From positions 7,117,747 through 7,181,746 of the forward strand of contig CM067312.1 of assembly GCA_034231615.1 (NCBI GenBank): a DNA stretch of 64,000 bases. The letters run 5' to 3'. The position numbers and the translations under genes are program-made. Of this stretch, positions 10,991 through 21,055 are shown piece by piece. The notes below the pieces were generated by a model. It saw only the letters and a list, made by a program, of their open reading frames with translations, ran no database searches and was not told the origin of the DNA. The first letter of the stretch is position 1, and each line of letters begins with the position of its first letter. Origin of the DNA: Meghimatium bilineatum. Taxonomy: Eukaryota; Mollusca; Gastropoda; Stylommatophora; Philomycidae.

Positions 10991-11481
10991 AAAAGGATAT
11001 AAGAAGTTGTTTATTTGTAATTGCGGAATATCCAAATAAACAAAAAGATACAGATTGACTAATTAGTGTAAGTTTGTTGACTCAAACTGTGAGACAAATT
11101 GGTATTAGCTGAATGGACCAGGTTCGATTCTCATATAAAATATTTAATATTGTTTTCCTTGCTTATATTATTTTTTTTATGTTACAGATTGACAGACCAA
11201 AAACTGATAATCACAGTAAGAATGACATGGACATCGTATAGACAAAAATGATTTGCCTCTAATCGTTCAGAATATATTATTTCATGAAACAGTACTCAAG
11301 TGAAACCTAAAATTATTCACAACTTTATATAATCAATACTCATTGAGCCCCTAAACTAGTTACACTTTTTACTTACAAAAAAACACACACAGTGTGCAGT
11401 AAATCTGGTGCATTATAATTTCTGAAATACTGTATTGATTTAAATGGTGTTTTTTGTAATACAGTTTGTCGTTGTGTTCAG

Positions 11482-12348
11482 ATGAGTGATGTAGATGAAC
11501 CAATTTATCCTAAAAAGCCCAAGCGAGCTTCTACTGCAACAGTAGATAATAAAGGCTCTGCTGTAAAACCAAAGGTACAAGCAGCAAGATTTACGTATAT
11601 TTGTTGTAAAGGTGAGCCGGGTATAGATGATGAACTTTTGCAGATTCTGAGTGAACGTAAACAGAAGAAATCACTAGACGCCACAAGTTTAAATGGAAAT
11701 ACATATGAAGTATTTAAAACAAAAAAAGATGGATGTTCCGAGACTGGTTACTTTGAGACGAATCGTCAGCCACAGCAGGAAAGAAGCATGGACAGATTAC
11801 GTAAACAATGCAATGCAACTAAATCTTTGCCAGCTCCATTACTGGCAGTTAATCTGAACAATTTACAGCAAGTAGATAGCTTAAAAACAAAACATAAAGC
11901 ATTGTCAGGTGATGAAACACAGTTATCTCAAATCAATCAAATGTTGATGCATAGATTGAGTGGAGCAGTTGTATTAGATGATTTTAACCCACATGAGTCT
12001 GGTGAAGCACTCTTCTCATGCCAGCTCTCCAGAATAGAAGATAAACCAAGTGTCCACTCTGATCTTGTACTAGGTTTAGACACACGAAGAATGAGCTATT
12101 CCTCAGAAATTGACAGAGGCAGACGAAGGTCCAGTTTTACTTTAAAAAATATAGATATATCCTTTCGGGTGAATGACTATGACCAAACATCAACAAAGCT
12201 TATTGAGGCAAGTGATTCGGATTTTATAAACAACTTACCTAAAATCTCGAAAATGGTGAAAGGTGAATTGGAGTTAAATTTACCTTACACACAAAAGTAC
12301 ATCAAGAGACTGAAGACACTCTTCAAAGAAAAAACCTATTCGGATCAG
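11482..12348 (+). CDS. GRXCR-type glutaredoxin-domain protein, exon with long N-terminal region
   Basis: An 867-nt exon (289 codons) read from an ATG directly after a good 3' splice site (GTTGTGTTCAG, 11471-11481). It ends in frame at CGGATCAG before GTAAAG. The ATG may be the start, or an earlier exon may feed in. The encoded segment is hydrophilic, rich in Ser, Lys and Asp (begins MSDVDEPIYPKKPKR), with basic patch RGRRRSSF near residue 210; no domain is recognised. The splice phase (0) fits the exon at 14995, which opens a glutaredoxin-fold domain. Non-repetitive composition, the long open frame and correct splice signals make it a real host exon. Confidence 0.75.
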
Positions 12349-12442
12349 GTAAAGTACTCATTGTTCATTTGATATTAATTTTATGAGCACAAACATCATC
12401 ATCATCACTGTCACAAACATTATCACTACCAATAACCAACTA

Positions 12443-12714
12443 CGCCTGTGTGTTTCCGGGGCCCGAAAGAGGAGCAAAGAATAGCAACACTGTTTACCTT
12501 CCATGCATGTAAGACTAAGGAGGTTATGGGATGGAGTTGGCTGTCCCATCCAATATAGGGTCAGTGACCCAAAGCCATGCTGAAGTCGGATGTGTCAGGC
12601 CGAAAGACGCAGATATCGCAGCAATGCTGTAAACCATGAAACAACGCATTCCGTTCTCCGGACTACATCCTGTTAATCTGCAGGAGTTTGGGAACGAACG
12701 CAGAAGAAGAAGAA
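12443..12714 (+). mobile_element. SINE-A copy
   Basis: Near full-length SINE-A in the first intron of the glutaredoxin-domain gene, beginning near TGTTTCCGGGGCCCGAAAG and ending GAACGCAGAAGAAGAAG. A short deletion removes part of the block around 12508. Confidence 0.85.
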
Positions 12715-13136
12715 TAACCAACCATCAACAAGCCGTCACCACTGTCATTAAGCAACAGTACTACTATTGTCACCAGTTTTGTTCTACAACCAGCACCATC
12801 AATTCAAACCGTCATCACCATTCAGTACTGCCATGCTGTCACAATCATCAACTAGCAACACAATTATCAACCACTACAACACAGCGACCACTGTCCATCA
12901 ACCAGCAACACAAATACTATCTGGCATCATTACCAACACCACAAGTCATCACCACTATAATCTGTGAGCTAGCACCACAACCCATAAAAACTGTCAAATA
13001 CTGCATGTTTCCTACTAGAGAGTTGCAGGGAGGGATTTTGTAGCTCTGTGATAAAGGCTGCATGCTCTTGCTGTCGCCTAGCCATGTAAAGGATGAGTTT
13101 TTAATTATTCTTTGACAGAACCAAAAAAAAACCAGT

Positions 13137-13205
13137 CCATACTGGGAGTTGAACCCTGGACCACATAGATGTGAGGCCAACACTCTAACCCCTCAGCCAT
13201 AAACC
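13137..13205 (-). repeat. tRNA-like SINE head
   Basis: On the minus strand: TGGCTGAGGGGTTAGAGTG (A-box), then CAGGGTTCAACTCCCAG (B-box) with correct spacing. A good tRNA-derived pol III promoter, or a tRNA pseudogene. The SINE body probably continues to about 13015. Confidence 0.65.
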
Positions 13206-13371
13206 ACACAAGCCATCAACTATCATAATCACTGCTACAAACCATCAATTACTAACACCACCACCATAAACTATCAACCAGCACCACAAACCATCAACTT
13301 CCATAACAACAGCCACAAGTCATCAATTACTACCACCATCAACCTACAAATACCAGGACTATCACTGACAC

Positions 13372-13915
13372 CACCATCGCAACCACCACCATTATTTCCT
13401 TTATCACAACCACCACCATTATTTCCACTATCGCAACCACCACCATTATTTCCTTTATCACAACCACCACCATTATTTCCACTATCACAACCACCACCAT
13501 TATTTCCACTATCACAACCACCACCATTATTTCCACTATAACAACCACCACCATTATTTCCATTATCACAACCACCACCATTATTTCCAGTATCACAACC
13601 ACCACCATAATTTCCTGTATCACAACCACTACAAAACCAGGACTGTCACTGACATCACTATCACAACCACCACCATTATTTCCTGTATCGCAACCACCAC
13701 CATTATTTCCAGTATCACAACCACTACCATTATTTCCTGTATCACAACCACCACCATTATTTCCTGTATCACAACCACCACCATTATTTCCTGTATCACA
13801 ACCACCACCATTATTTCCTGTATCACAACCATCACCATTATTTCCAGTATCACAACCACCACCACTATTTCCTGTATTGCAACCACCACCATTATTTCCA
13901 GTATCACAACCACTA
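13372..13915. repeat. 27-bp minisatellite, about 20 units
   Basis: Units of the form CAACCACCACCATTATTTCC plus TGTATCA or ACTATCA. As 27 is divisible by three, the minus strand stays open and reads (CDTGNNGGG)n or hydrophobic variants; these are repeat artefacts. Confidence 0.9.
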
Positions 13916-13984
13916 AAAATCATAAACCATCACCACCACAACAATCACTGACCACCACTACCACCGACATCAATCATGTCACCC

Positions 13985-14262
13985 AGGGTTCATGTTGCGA
14001 AGGCTCAAAATGGTGGGAGCTCAGAATAGTAATACTGTTTACCGTCCATGCATGTCATAAGAGGTAACTGCTTCTTGGCGACAGATAGGAAGGCTGTCAC
14101 AGGCTAGGGTAGCACACCCGAATTGCGAAGGCATGCCAAAATTGGATGTGCTAGGCCTACAGGGCGCATAACAGTGGCAAAACGTAAACATGCTCACAGC
14201 AGAAATCGCACAGAAATCTGTACAGATTACAATGGAGCGAACGCAACAACAAAAAAAGAATA
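13985..14262 (+). mobile_element. Diverged SINE-A-like element
   Basis: Shares TACTGTTTACCGTCCATGCA, GTCATAAGAGG and GGATGTGCTAGGCC with SINE-A but differs in the middle, and ends GGAGCGAACGCAACAAC. Probably an older subfamily. Confidence 0.6.
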
Positions 14263-14415
14263 AGAGGTGACTAAGGAGGTTGGGGGGGGGGGGGGTGGAG
14301 TTGGCTGTCTGATCTCATAGAGGGTAAAAGTTACCCAGAAGCCATGCTGAAGTGGAATATATCATGCTGAAAAGCGTAGATCTTGCAGCCAAACTGTAAA
14401 CTATGATTCATCACA
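14263..14415 (+). mobile_element. SINE-A fragment next to or nested in the preceding copy
   Basis: Starts inside the family at AAGAGGTGACTAAGGAGG, has a G-run (14282-14295) and GTGGAGTTGGCTGTC, and loses similarity near 14415 without the GAA tail. Another reversed scrap is visible around 14420-14500. Confidence 0.55.
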
Positions 14416-14825
14416 TTCCCCAACTTTCTTTACTTGTCTTCTACAACATGCCTGGAAAGATGACAGTGGCTCTATTCTTTGCACCCTGAACTAAAAGTTC
14501 AGTTACCAACCAGGAGATTTGTTATCATATTTTCGACTTTATGTTGTAGTACTTATATAAAACACAAGGTTGATCAGCTTTGCAAAGAACTCACAGACCA
14601 TCAGACTATAGGGTACAGGTATGAAAAAATACAGATAACAGTAGACAAGACAGCTTAAATGTTTCAACCTTAAGGACTTTTTTAAGAAAACACAAGACAA
14701 AACAGTGAACAGTGAATAGTCTGATAATCTGTGCGCTCACTGTAAATCTAATTGACCTGGTGTTTTACATAAATACTATTCTTATACAATTTTACAGCTC
14801 TCATACTTATGATTGGTTGATGTAT

Positions 14826-14985
14826 TTTTTATGCTATATACTGTTTATTGACTTATATTATATATTGTTTATTGACTTATGTTATATACTGTTTATTGAC
14901 TTACGTTATATACTGTTTATTGACTTATGTTATATAGGCCTACTGTTGACTTATGTTATACACTGTTTATTGACTTTATTGACTT
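14826..14985. repeat. 24-bp minisatellite abutting a 3' splice site
   Basis: Six or so units of TTATGTTATATACTGTTTATTGAC. The last unit ends nine bases before the splice acceptor of the exon at 14995, so the repeat supplies the pyrimidine/branch-point region. Confidence 0.85.
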
Positions 14986-14994
14986 ATCATCTAG

Positions 14995-15231
14995 AGAAAA
15001 ACAACAGAACATTGGATGGTAATTCTATATACGACAAGTGAGGAAACACATGATCCGTTAACAGAGTTTAAGTGCAATCTCGTTCGTTTAATACTGCAGC
15101 ATCATTACGTTGCTTATGAAGAACGAGATATCGCTCTGAAAAAGCTCCCGTATATGCAGCAATTACAGGAAATACTTAACTCTGAGGAAGTAATAGTACC
15201 ATATGTTTATGCCAGGGGAATATGTGTTGGT
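14995..15231 (+). CDS. GRXCR-type glutaredoxin-domain protein, main GRX-fold exon
   Basis: A 237-nt phase-0 exon between TTATCATCTAG and GTGAGT. The protein begins RKTTEHW and then shows the thioredoxin/glutaredoxin layout: strand VILYTTS, a helix containing CNLVRLILQHH, strand VAYEERDIAL, helix, and then VIVPYVYARGICVG with the cis-proline VP. In place of a CPYC active site it has YTTSEETHDPLTEFKC, the pattern of GRXCR/plant GRX-like proteins (YTTS...F..C..VR.IL), so ordinary disulfide reductase activity is unlikely; a scaffold or glutathione-binding role is inferred. The next exon completes the fold with GGA. Confidence 0.85.
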
Positions 15232-15399
15232 GTGAGTATGTTGAGATTTGTAGTGATATATTATTCTGCGTATAAATAGTTATATTTTCTCATTGTCGAA
15301 AGTAAACTCTTAAGTTCCTCAGGTATGCCACAGGATGAGCCACCTTCTAATGTGGTAAAAAACATCCAGATTAATACTGGATAGAAAGATCCAGAATCA

Positions 15400-16895
15400 G
15401 ACCACAGTCCTGCCCAAGTAAGCAGAGTGCTGAAGATGGAAGCAACCAGCTAAAAGGCAGGCACACAATTAATGAGGATGCCACGTACAAAACACAATGG
15501 GAACATGTCTATATCCAATAATAGTTATGGTGACTGCCCTGTGATGGACGTTCAGGCAGGGATGGTGCCAGGCCCTATACCTGGAAAGTGCCCAGCTCCA
15601 ATTACCGGAGGTCCTTCTCAATTTCCCTGAGGAGCCAGGAAGCAAGGGAAAAGAACTACTGACCAAGAAAACCAATGAGTAATTAAAACTAATTGAGGGT
15701 GTCAGCAGCAAAAGAGATGGATACATTAAAAAATTGAAGCTTGAAAATATCCTATATGAACAAGTTTATGTATGCTGTATTCAAGAAACACCTCAACAGC
15801 GATATAGTCTTAAAAATCTGAGGTTACCAGTACTACGGATCATACTGAAAGGACAGATGAAAGAGTGGAATTCTGACACTTGTTAGAACAATATCAATGC
15901 ACGACAGCTGGAAGTGTGTATGGAGGGGGGGGGGGAAGAATACCAGATGCTCCACCTAAAAGCAGATAGTACAGAGTTTCATCTCCTGAACTACACTGCC
16001 CAAATTATAGACCATTGGCACTAGACACAATCTCAGAAAAAGAGAGACTTATGATGTGTGGTGACTTTAACAGCCACTCTCAGAGCTGCGGCTATGATCA
16101 CATGGACAAGAACTTGAGAGCTGGCAGAATGAAAAATAAGCTCATACTTATTAACCAGCCAGCAAACCCACCAACCTTCTACTCGAGAGCATGGTACACC
16201 ACCTCTATATCAGACTTGGTATTACACTCACCAGGCCTTTAATGAAACATCACACAAGACGTTTTAAAGCAGCTTGGAGGTAGTGACCACAGACTAGTAT
16301 TTTAAGAAATCCACAATGAATTTATCAAGACCAGCAGCACACTCACTAGATGGAACTATAAGAGGGCAGACTGAAAAATTTACCAGAATTTAACTAGTGT
16401 TCTAGCTAAGGACATAAAGTGGACAAAGACATCAATAGATTAGTGAATGAATTTAATAGATGCATACTACATTCTGCTAGTAAACCATACCCACGGGGCA
16501 TGCAAAAACTACAAACCCTATTGGAATGATGAACTGCTGAAGCTGCAAAATGACATGGAAACATCTTGACAGCAGGCATAGAACAGATCTAGCCAAGATC
16601 ACAATAAATATCAGCATCCACTAAAGACGCATGTGTCAGGCCATTGTTGCAAATAAAACGGCGACAAGAACACATTTCCATTCTCTGGACTACATCCTGC
16701 TGGAAATCTAGTAGGACCATGGTCCTGCTACAAGGGAGATCCAGCAGGAGTTTGAGAATGAACACTGAAGAAGAAGAAGATGAAATATCAGCAAACAATG
16801 GCTAAATTTAAAAAAACCAAGTTACAGGCCAGATGGAGAGACTGGAAAGGAAAAACAGAATAGTTAACCTTGAAAGAGACACTAGAAAATTATGA
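15400..16895 (+). mobile_element. Second, older copy of the Jockey-group LINE (5' UTR and endonuclease)
   Basis: Matches the reverse complement of about 1310-2640 over nearly its whole length, but with many indels and stops; only 16015-16242 remains open (CGDFNSHSQS, NQPANPPTFYSRAW). 3'-truncated before the RT. A SINE-B copy is inserted at 16617-16782. Confidence 0.88.
16617..16782 (+). mobile_element. SINE-B copy inserted in a LINE, with 11-bp target duplication
   Basis: SINE-B: CATGTGTCAGGCCATTG, ACTACATCCTGCTGGAAATC, near-palindrome AGTAGGACCATGGTCCTGCT, then GAGTTTGAGAATGAACACTG and a GAA tail. AAATATCAGCA occurs exactly at 16606-16616 and 16783-16793, and the LINE sequence resumes, so this copy is younger than the LINE. 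Confidence 0.92.
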
Positions 16896-17154
16896 AAACT
16901 GGTTTGTAGGAGTGTAGAAAAGTCATGCCCAGACCATTCCGTGATGTTATCAATCTGGGATGTTTTGTCCGTCTCTTTTTCGTCTACCCTTGACTGTTCA
17001 AAATAATTTGAGAAAGTGAAAAAATGCTACACTGGGACTTCAGATATAGGCTCAATCCAGGTAACAAAAAAATATGTTGGAAAATGTGCACCGTGGCTAA
17101 AATATAATTATATTATAGTTAAACTTTCTATTTTAAAAGCTGTAGGATTCTCCC

Positions 17155-17395
17155 TGGCATAGTGGTTAAGACATTTGCTGTGTGTTCAAGGGGTCTTGAG
17201 TTTGAATCCCTCTCACAACATCTGGTGTATAAAGTGGATTATCAAAGACCCCTGGGGATTATCACTTGAAGCTACTGGGTTACATGCCATAAATGGTACT
17301 CTCAGCAGGCGGCGTGCCACTTTGTTGAGAGAAATGGAGTACATATTGGGTAACTTGAGTACGATGAAGTCAATCCTCTTCATTATTTCTGCCTT
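17155..17395 (+). mobile_element. tRNA-derived SINE
   Basis: Head with TGGCATAGTGGTTAAGACA (A-box) and TTGAGTTTGAATCCCTC (B-box), followed by about 170 bp of body that has no other copy in the window. The end was not determined. Confidence 0.6.
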
Positions 17396-17524
17396 TTAGT
17401 TTTAATTTTTAAAACTAATATAATAGATACTGGTTTAACTGAATGAGTTTGATTTGCTTATAACATTAATAATTTGTCAATCTCTACTTTAGTACAAAGA
17501 CTTATGTAAATGTGATATGCAGGA

Positions 17525-17760
17525 TTAGGTATATTGATTATCCTCTTCGCACACCGGACACATCCATTAGTGCTCGGATCTTCACTTCAGTAAATCTCTC
17601 AGGGTATATCGGCTGATGGTTCCAGTTCTATGTTGGTTCACTGCTCTTTTTGAAATCTTTGTCAGGGGTTCTCTACGGGCCACGCCCATCCTCACTCCCG
17701 ATTCATGCATTCTCGATATTGACTCCTGCTCATTCATCTCAAAATCCTCTTATCATGATA
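17525..17760 (-). mobile_element. LINE 3' end fragment
   Basis: Diverged relative of the LINE tail at 3400-3540 (shared GGACACATCCATTAGTGCTC / GGACACGTCCATAGTTGCTC, GATCT, GATGGT blocks). No open frame. Confidence 0.4.
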
Positions 17761-18167
17761 TACATGATACAGGTATTGATATAGAATCATGGGAACAAGG
17801 TGCCATAGATCGTGTTGAATGGAGGGAAACATCAGGAATGGTAATAAGACAAAAGAGAAAGTGATAGCAGATAGTTAAAAGAATGCATGTCTAAAAAGAT
17901 ATACAACGGCACACGATGATACAAGTGGATCGGATCTGTGATTCCTTGTACATACTGTGGAAGACTTTGTGGCTTAGATTGGTCTTGGGAGTCACATTCA
18001 TCATCGCCATTGATCGCAGATTATATTTCTTATAGCACAACAATAATTCTATCGCCTGGAAAGATGGATGTGTGCGTACTACTATAATTTGTCCCAAGTA
18101 TCTCTAATGCGACGTGGTCAACCCATGGCACATACATGGTAATAATTTTCATCCATGATATTGATTT

Positions 18168-18330
18168 TTCTTCTTATTCTTCAGCGTTCATTCTCAAACT
18201 CCCGCTGGATCTCCCTTATAGCAGGACCATGGTCCTACTAGATTTCCAGCAGGATGTAGTCCAGAAAATGGAAATTCCCTGTGTCGCCGTTTTATTTGCG
18301 CCAATGACCCGACACATCTGTCTTTGGCAG
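18168..18330 (-). mobile_element. SINE-B copy with 11-bp target duplication
   Basis: Reverse complement of SINE-B, with CAGGACCATGGTCCTACTAG. GATATTGATTT flanks it exactly at 18157-18167 and 18331-18341. Confidence 0.92.
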
Positions 18331-18545
18331 GATATTGATTTAAAGATAAACGGAGGTTGCGATTGATTGATTAAAATATGAAGAAATCTCTGCTGCTCTC
18401 AGTATCAAATTTGACTCCCAAACATTTATCAGTATGACAAAATCAAATCAGACTAAAAAATCTCATAAAGTAATTTCTTTATTGTGTCTACATATTAATA
18501 AATCTACACACCAATTTCATAGGCAACAACAGACCATCATCATTT

Positions 18546-18833
18546 GACTTAGAGCTGGCATGTGTAGACTATGGGGCAACCTGTACCAGATTAGGGGGTC
18601 CCCACACACAAATAAATGTCCTTGTGGAACAGAAAGACAGACCACTGAACACATACTCCAAGACTACCCAGATTGCAAAGAACTGCGAGGCAAGAAATGG
18701 CCATATTAGACTGAACTGAGGCAAAAATTTTGGGACTACCGCTCTGACCTGGAGAAGAATGAGAATTTCGTCCTGGTGACTGTCCTGAAGATCTAGCCAG
18801 ACCAAAAGAATCATGAACGCAGAAGAAGAAAAT
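18546..18833 (+). mobile_element. LINE C-terminus and 3' end, candidate SINE partner
   Basis: Encodes LRAGMCRLWGNLYQ...CPCGTERQTTEHIL, the Cys-rich C-terminal motif of Jockey-like LINEs, with one stop, ending at the stop codon near 18795. The short 3' tail then reads ATGAACGCAGAAGAAGAAAA, the same terminal motif as SINE-A, -B and -C. A minus-strand relative lies at 39.7 kb. Confidence 0.75.
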
Positions 18834-19648
18834 GTCTATAATGGGTTTAATACAGGCATCAGTGACCAGATCACATGACAACATACAAACTTTTAAATTT
18901 CATATGTTATTGCACAGAGCTTCTGTTGCTGGAAAATTTAAAAAGACGTAACTTCGGATACCGATCTAGCTGTGCCCAACGCACTGGCCATCCAACATCC
19001 ACTCAGTGTGTAGAGCACATATCAAGTGATCTGGGGCTCTCATTGTGTAGCGCGTGGAACGTTGGCTATGTCGGTATATGCGTCTTTATTGGAATTTAAT
19101 TATGTTTAATTATGTTATCTCTTTGTTTCATAGAAACCTGGTCACTGATCCTTGTAGAATACCCTATAATGTTATATAACAATGCTACATATGTCCATAA
19201 GAACATATTTATAAGGAACTGAGTTTGGGTACATGTGTCCACTGGCACATTTCAACTGGAAAGAGTTTCTGTAATGAATACAAAAAATTGAAAACTGCAG
19301 GTCAAATGCATATCTGTCATCCTGTACAGATTTTCCGTATTTTGTACAAAGTACATTTTAGTTTCATCGAGTACCCCTATTTTGACTTTTTCAGCCCACC
19401 ATTGTTGTGGAAATGTCTTTTGATGTATTGATCTTTGCAGCGAGCCTTCGTTCCGGAGATGGCATTTTATGATGATGATGTATTGACTTAGTTTCTATTT
19501 AGTAAAGTATTTCTTTATGCAGAATTTGGTGTCAAAATACATAATTTAGGGATTATTTTGTGCTGAGATGCAGACTTAATAATTGGGCAAGTATATAATT
19601 TTAAGTTTGAGGTAACATGCTGTGAAGTTTATCTCATCTGATTTGCAG

Positions 19649-19714
19649 GGTGCGCAAGTAATTTTTGTGATGCACAAATTGAAGTTAGTGGATGATATAT
19701 TTAAGAACTTTACC
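19649..19714 (+). CDS. GRXCR-type glutaredoxin-domain protein, small exon completing the GRX fold
   Basis: A 66-nt phase-0 exon between ATTTGCAG and GTGAGT, encoding GAQVIFVMHKLKLVDDIF plus KNFT. Joined to the previous exon it gives ICVG-GAQ, matching the GG(A) motif and last helix of glutaredoxins. Exact frame match and splice consensus on both sides support it despite its size. Confidence 0.8.
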
Positions 19715-19924
19715 GTGAGTATTTCATGATTTAACCTTTAGCAATCTACATTAAAAATGCATAATTTCCCTCTGCTGCTGCATTTATTTTTAGTATGTAT
19801 TATTTACGGAGGGCATTTGGAAAATGCAATAGCTTTTATGTTTTTGGAACTTGTATAATTTTTAAATGCAAATAAAAAATAACTAAAAAATATCTGGTCA
19901 TGTGAGTTGGTAAATTCTGTTACT

Positions 19925-20557
19925 GTATGTTGCTGGAGTCAAATGGGAGAGAAGAATAACAACACTATTTACCTTCCATGCATGTCATAAGAGGCGACTG
20001 AGGAAAGTTTGGGGTTAAGTTGGTTATCCCATCCCATATAAGGTAAAAATGACACAGTAGTTATGCTGAAGTCGGATATGTCAAGTAAAAAGGTGCAGAT
20101 ATCACAGCTAAGCTGTTAATAATGGCTGGGTATTCTGTTCTTCAGATACAATTCTGCTAATCCCTTCGAGCTGAAATGCTACAGAAAGATACTTAGAATA
20201 TCATGGAAGGATAAAATCAGAAACTCAGATATTATAAACACACTGAATATTCCAGAGTGTTGGTTACTAAACACAATAACAAAAAGAAAACTACGCCTGT
20301 TTGGTCATATAAAGAGACTTAACTATTTAGAAAGACAAATAATGGAGGGAAGAGTACCTGGGAAGAGGAGAAGGGGCAGACCAAGAAGACGATGGACTGA
20401 CGACATTAAAGATAATGTGAATACATCGCTAGAAAATGCAAGCCACATCGCCCAAGACAGAGAGAGGTTCAGAGAGTTCATTGGGAAGACAACGTTCTGG
20501 AAGGAATATGTCACATGACACAATCTACAGGAGTTTGAGAATGAATGCAGAAAAAGG
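19925..20557 (+). mobile_element. SINE-A copy interrupted by a LINE fragment
   Basis: Diverged SINE-A from TATGTTGCTGGAGTC to TTCTGCTAATC (about 20160). The missing 3' end (CTACAGGAGTTTGAGAATGA, tail) resumes at about 20522. The gap is filled exactly by a LINE C-terminus; AATC occurs at both junctions. Confidence 0.7.
20160..20520 (+). mobile_element. LINE pol C-terminus inserted in SINE-A
   Basis: An open frame of about 118 codons: ELKCYRKILRISWKDKIRNS, KLRLFGHIKRL, GRVPGKRRRGRPRRRWTDDI, ending FWKEYVT and a stop near 20518. Typical LINE C-terminal region with a GRPRRRW block; heavily 5'-truncated but without internal stops, so relatively young. Confidence 0.82.
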
Positions 20558-20624
20558 TATACTCTGTGAGCTTAAAAACTTAATACTGCATTTTCTCTGC
20601 TCCTATTTTTTTTAGAAAAATGAA

Positions 20625-20779
20625 TTCATGCCGAAAACGGATGTGCTGGGCTGGAAGTCATAAAATATGGCAGCTTCGCTGTGAAACTAGCAGCACAGTG
20701 TTCTTCACTATCCCTGGCAGAAATCAGACAAACTTTCATGTTGGTTATCAGAGAGTGAATGCAGTAGAATAAGAAGAAT
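20625..20779 (+). mobile_element. SINE-C copy
   Basis: CGGATGTGCTGGGCTGGAAG, GCTGTGAAACTAGCAGCACA, GTTGGTTATCAGAGAGTGAA, with a decayed GAA tail. Confidence 0.7.
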
Positions 20780-20906
20780 AAGAAAAATGGAGAAAAAAAA
20801 ATGTTTTTATACTTTCGGTTTTTATCAATATTTAAAATAAAGTTAGGGTTAAAGACAGAACTAGAATTCTCAATTTAATAAGTTAAACAGTTTCCTAAAT
20901 CTACAG

Positions 20907-20976
20907 ATCTCTCCAGATGTCTATGTGAACTGGATGTATAAAAGAATGAAAGGGAAATCACCTCTAAGTATAAATG
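20907..20976 (+). CDS. GRXCR-type glutaredoxin-domain protein, exon downstream of the GRX fold
   Basis: A 70-nt exon between AAATCTACAG and GGTAAG, entering in phase 0 and leaving in phase 1. It encodes ISPDVYVNWMYKRMKGKSPL plus SIN. The phase-1 exit fits the acceptor at 23747. Not recognisable as a known domain; it does not show the Cys-rich zinc motif of GRXCR proteins. Confidence 0.7.
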
Positions 20977-21055
20977 GTAAGAACATACTTTCAGTAACTA
21001 ATAATTGTAATTCATGTTGAAATGAGCAGATTTTATGTATTCTGTACATAATATA

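Larger units (their letters stand above)
12715..13980. repeat. C/A-rich, G-poor degenerate (CAN)n tract
   Basis: Strongly strand-asymmetric sequence built from degenerate CAT, CAC and CAA triplets. It is interrupted by a tRNA-like segment (about 13137-13205) and contains the ordered 27-bp minisatellite at 13372-13915. Its frames are low-complexity and not genes. Confidence 0.75.

Noticed and set aside
10468-11058. 196-codon plus-strand open frame with repeated CTQCRELEPSGYEK, resembling a CxxC zinc-repeat protein
   Set aside because: It is the 45-bp minisatellite read in frame and then runs into a SINE-A fragment; the opposite strand is equally open and no splice or start context supports it.
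11095-11142. tRNA-like B-box GGTTCGATTCTC
   Set aside because: Only the B-box is convincing; no A-box at the right distance, so not listed as a feature.
13137-13205. Functional tRNA gene
   Set aside because: A and B boxes are good, but acceptor-stem pairing and a clean anticodon loop could not be shown, and similar heads recur across the window; a SINE head is likelier.
13339-13923. Long minus-strand frame of (CDTGNNGGG)n
   Set aside because: Translation of a 27-bp minisatellite in a degenerate CAN tract; openness follows from unit length and composition.
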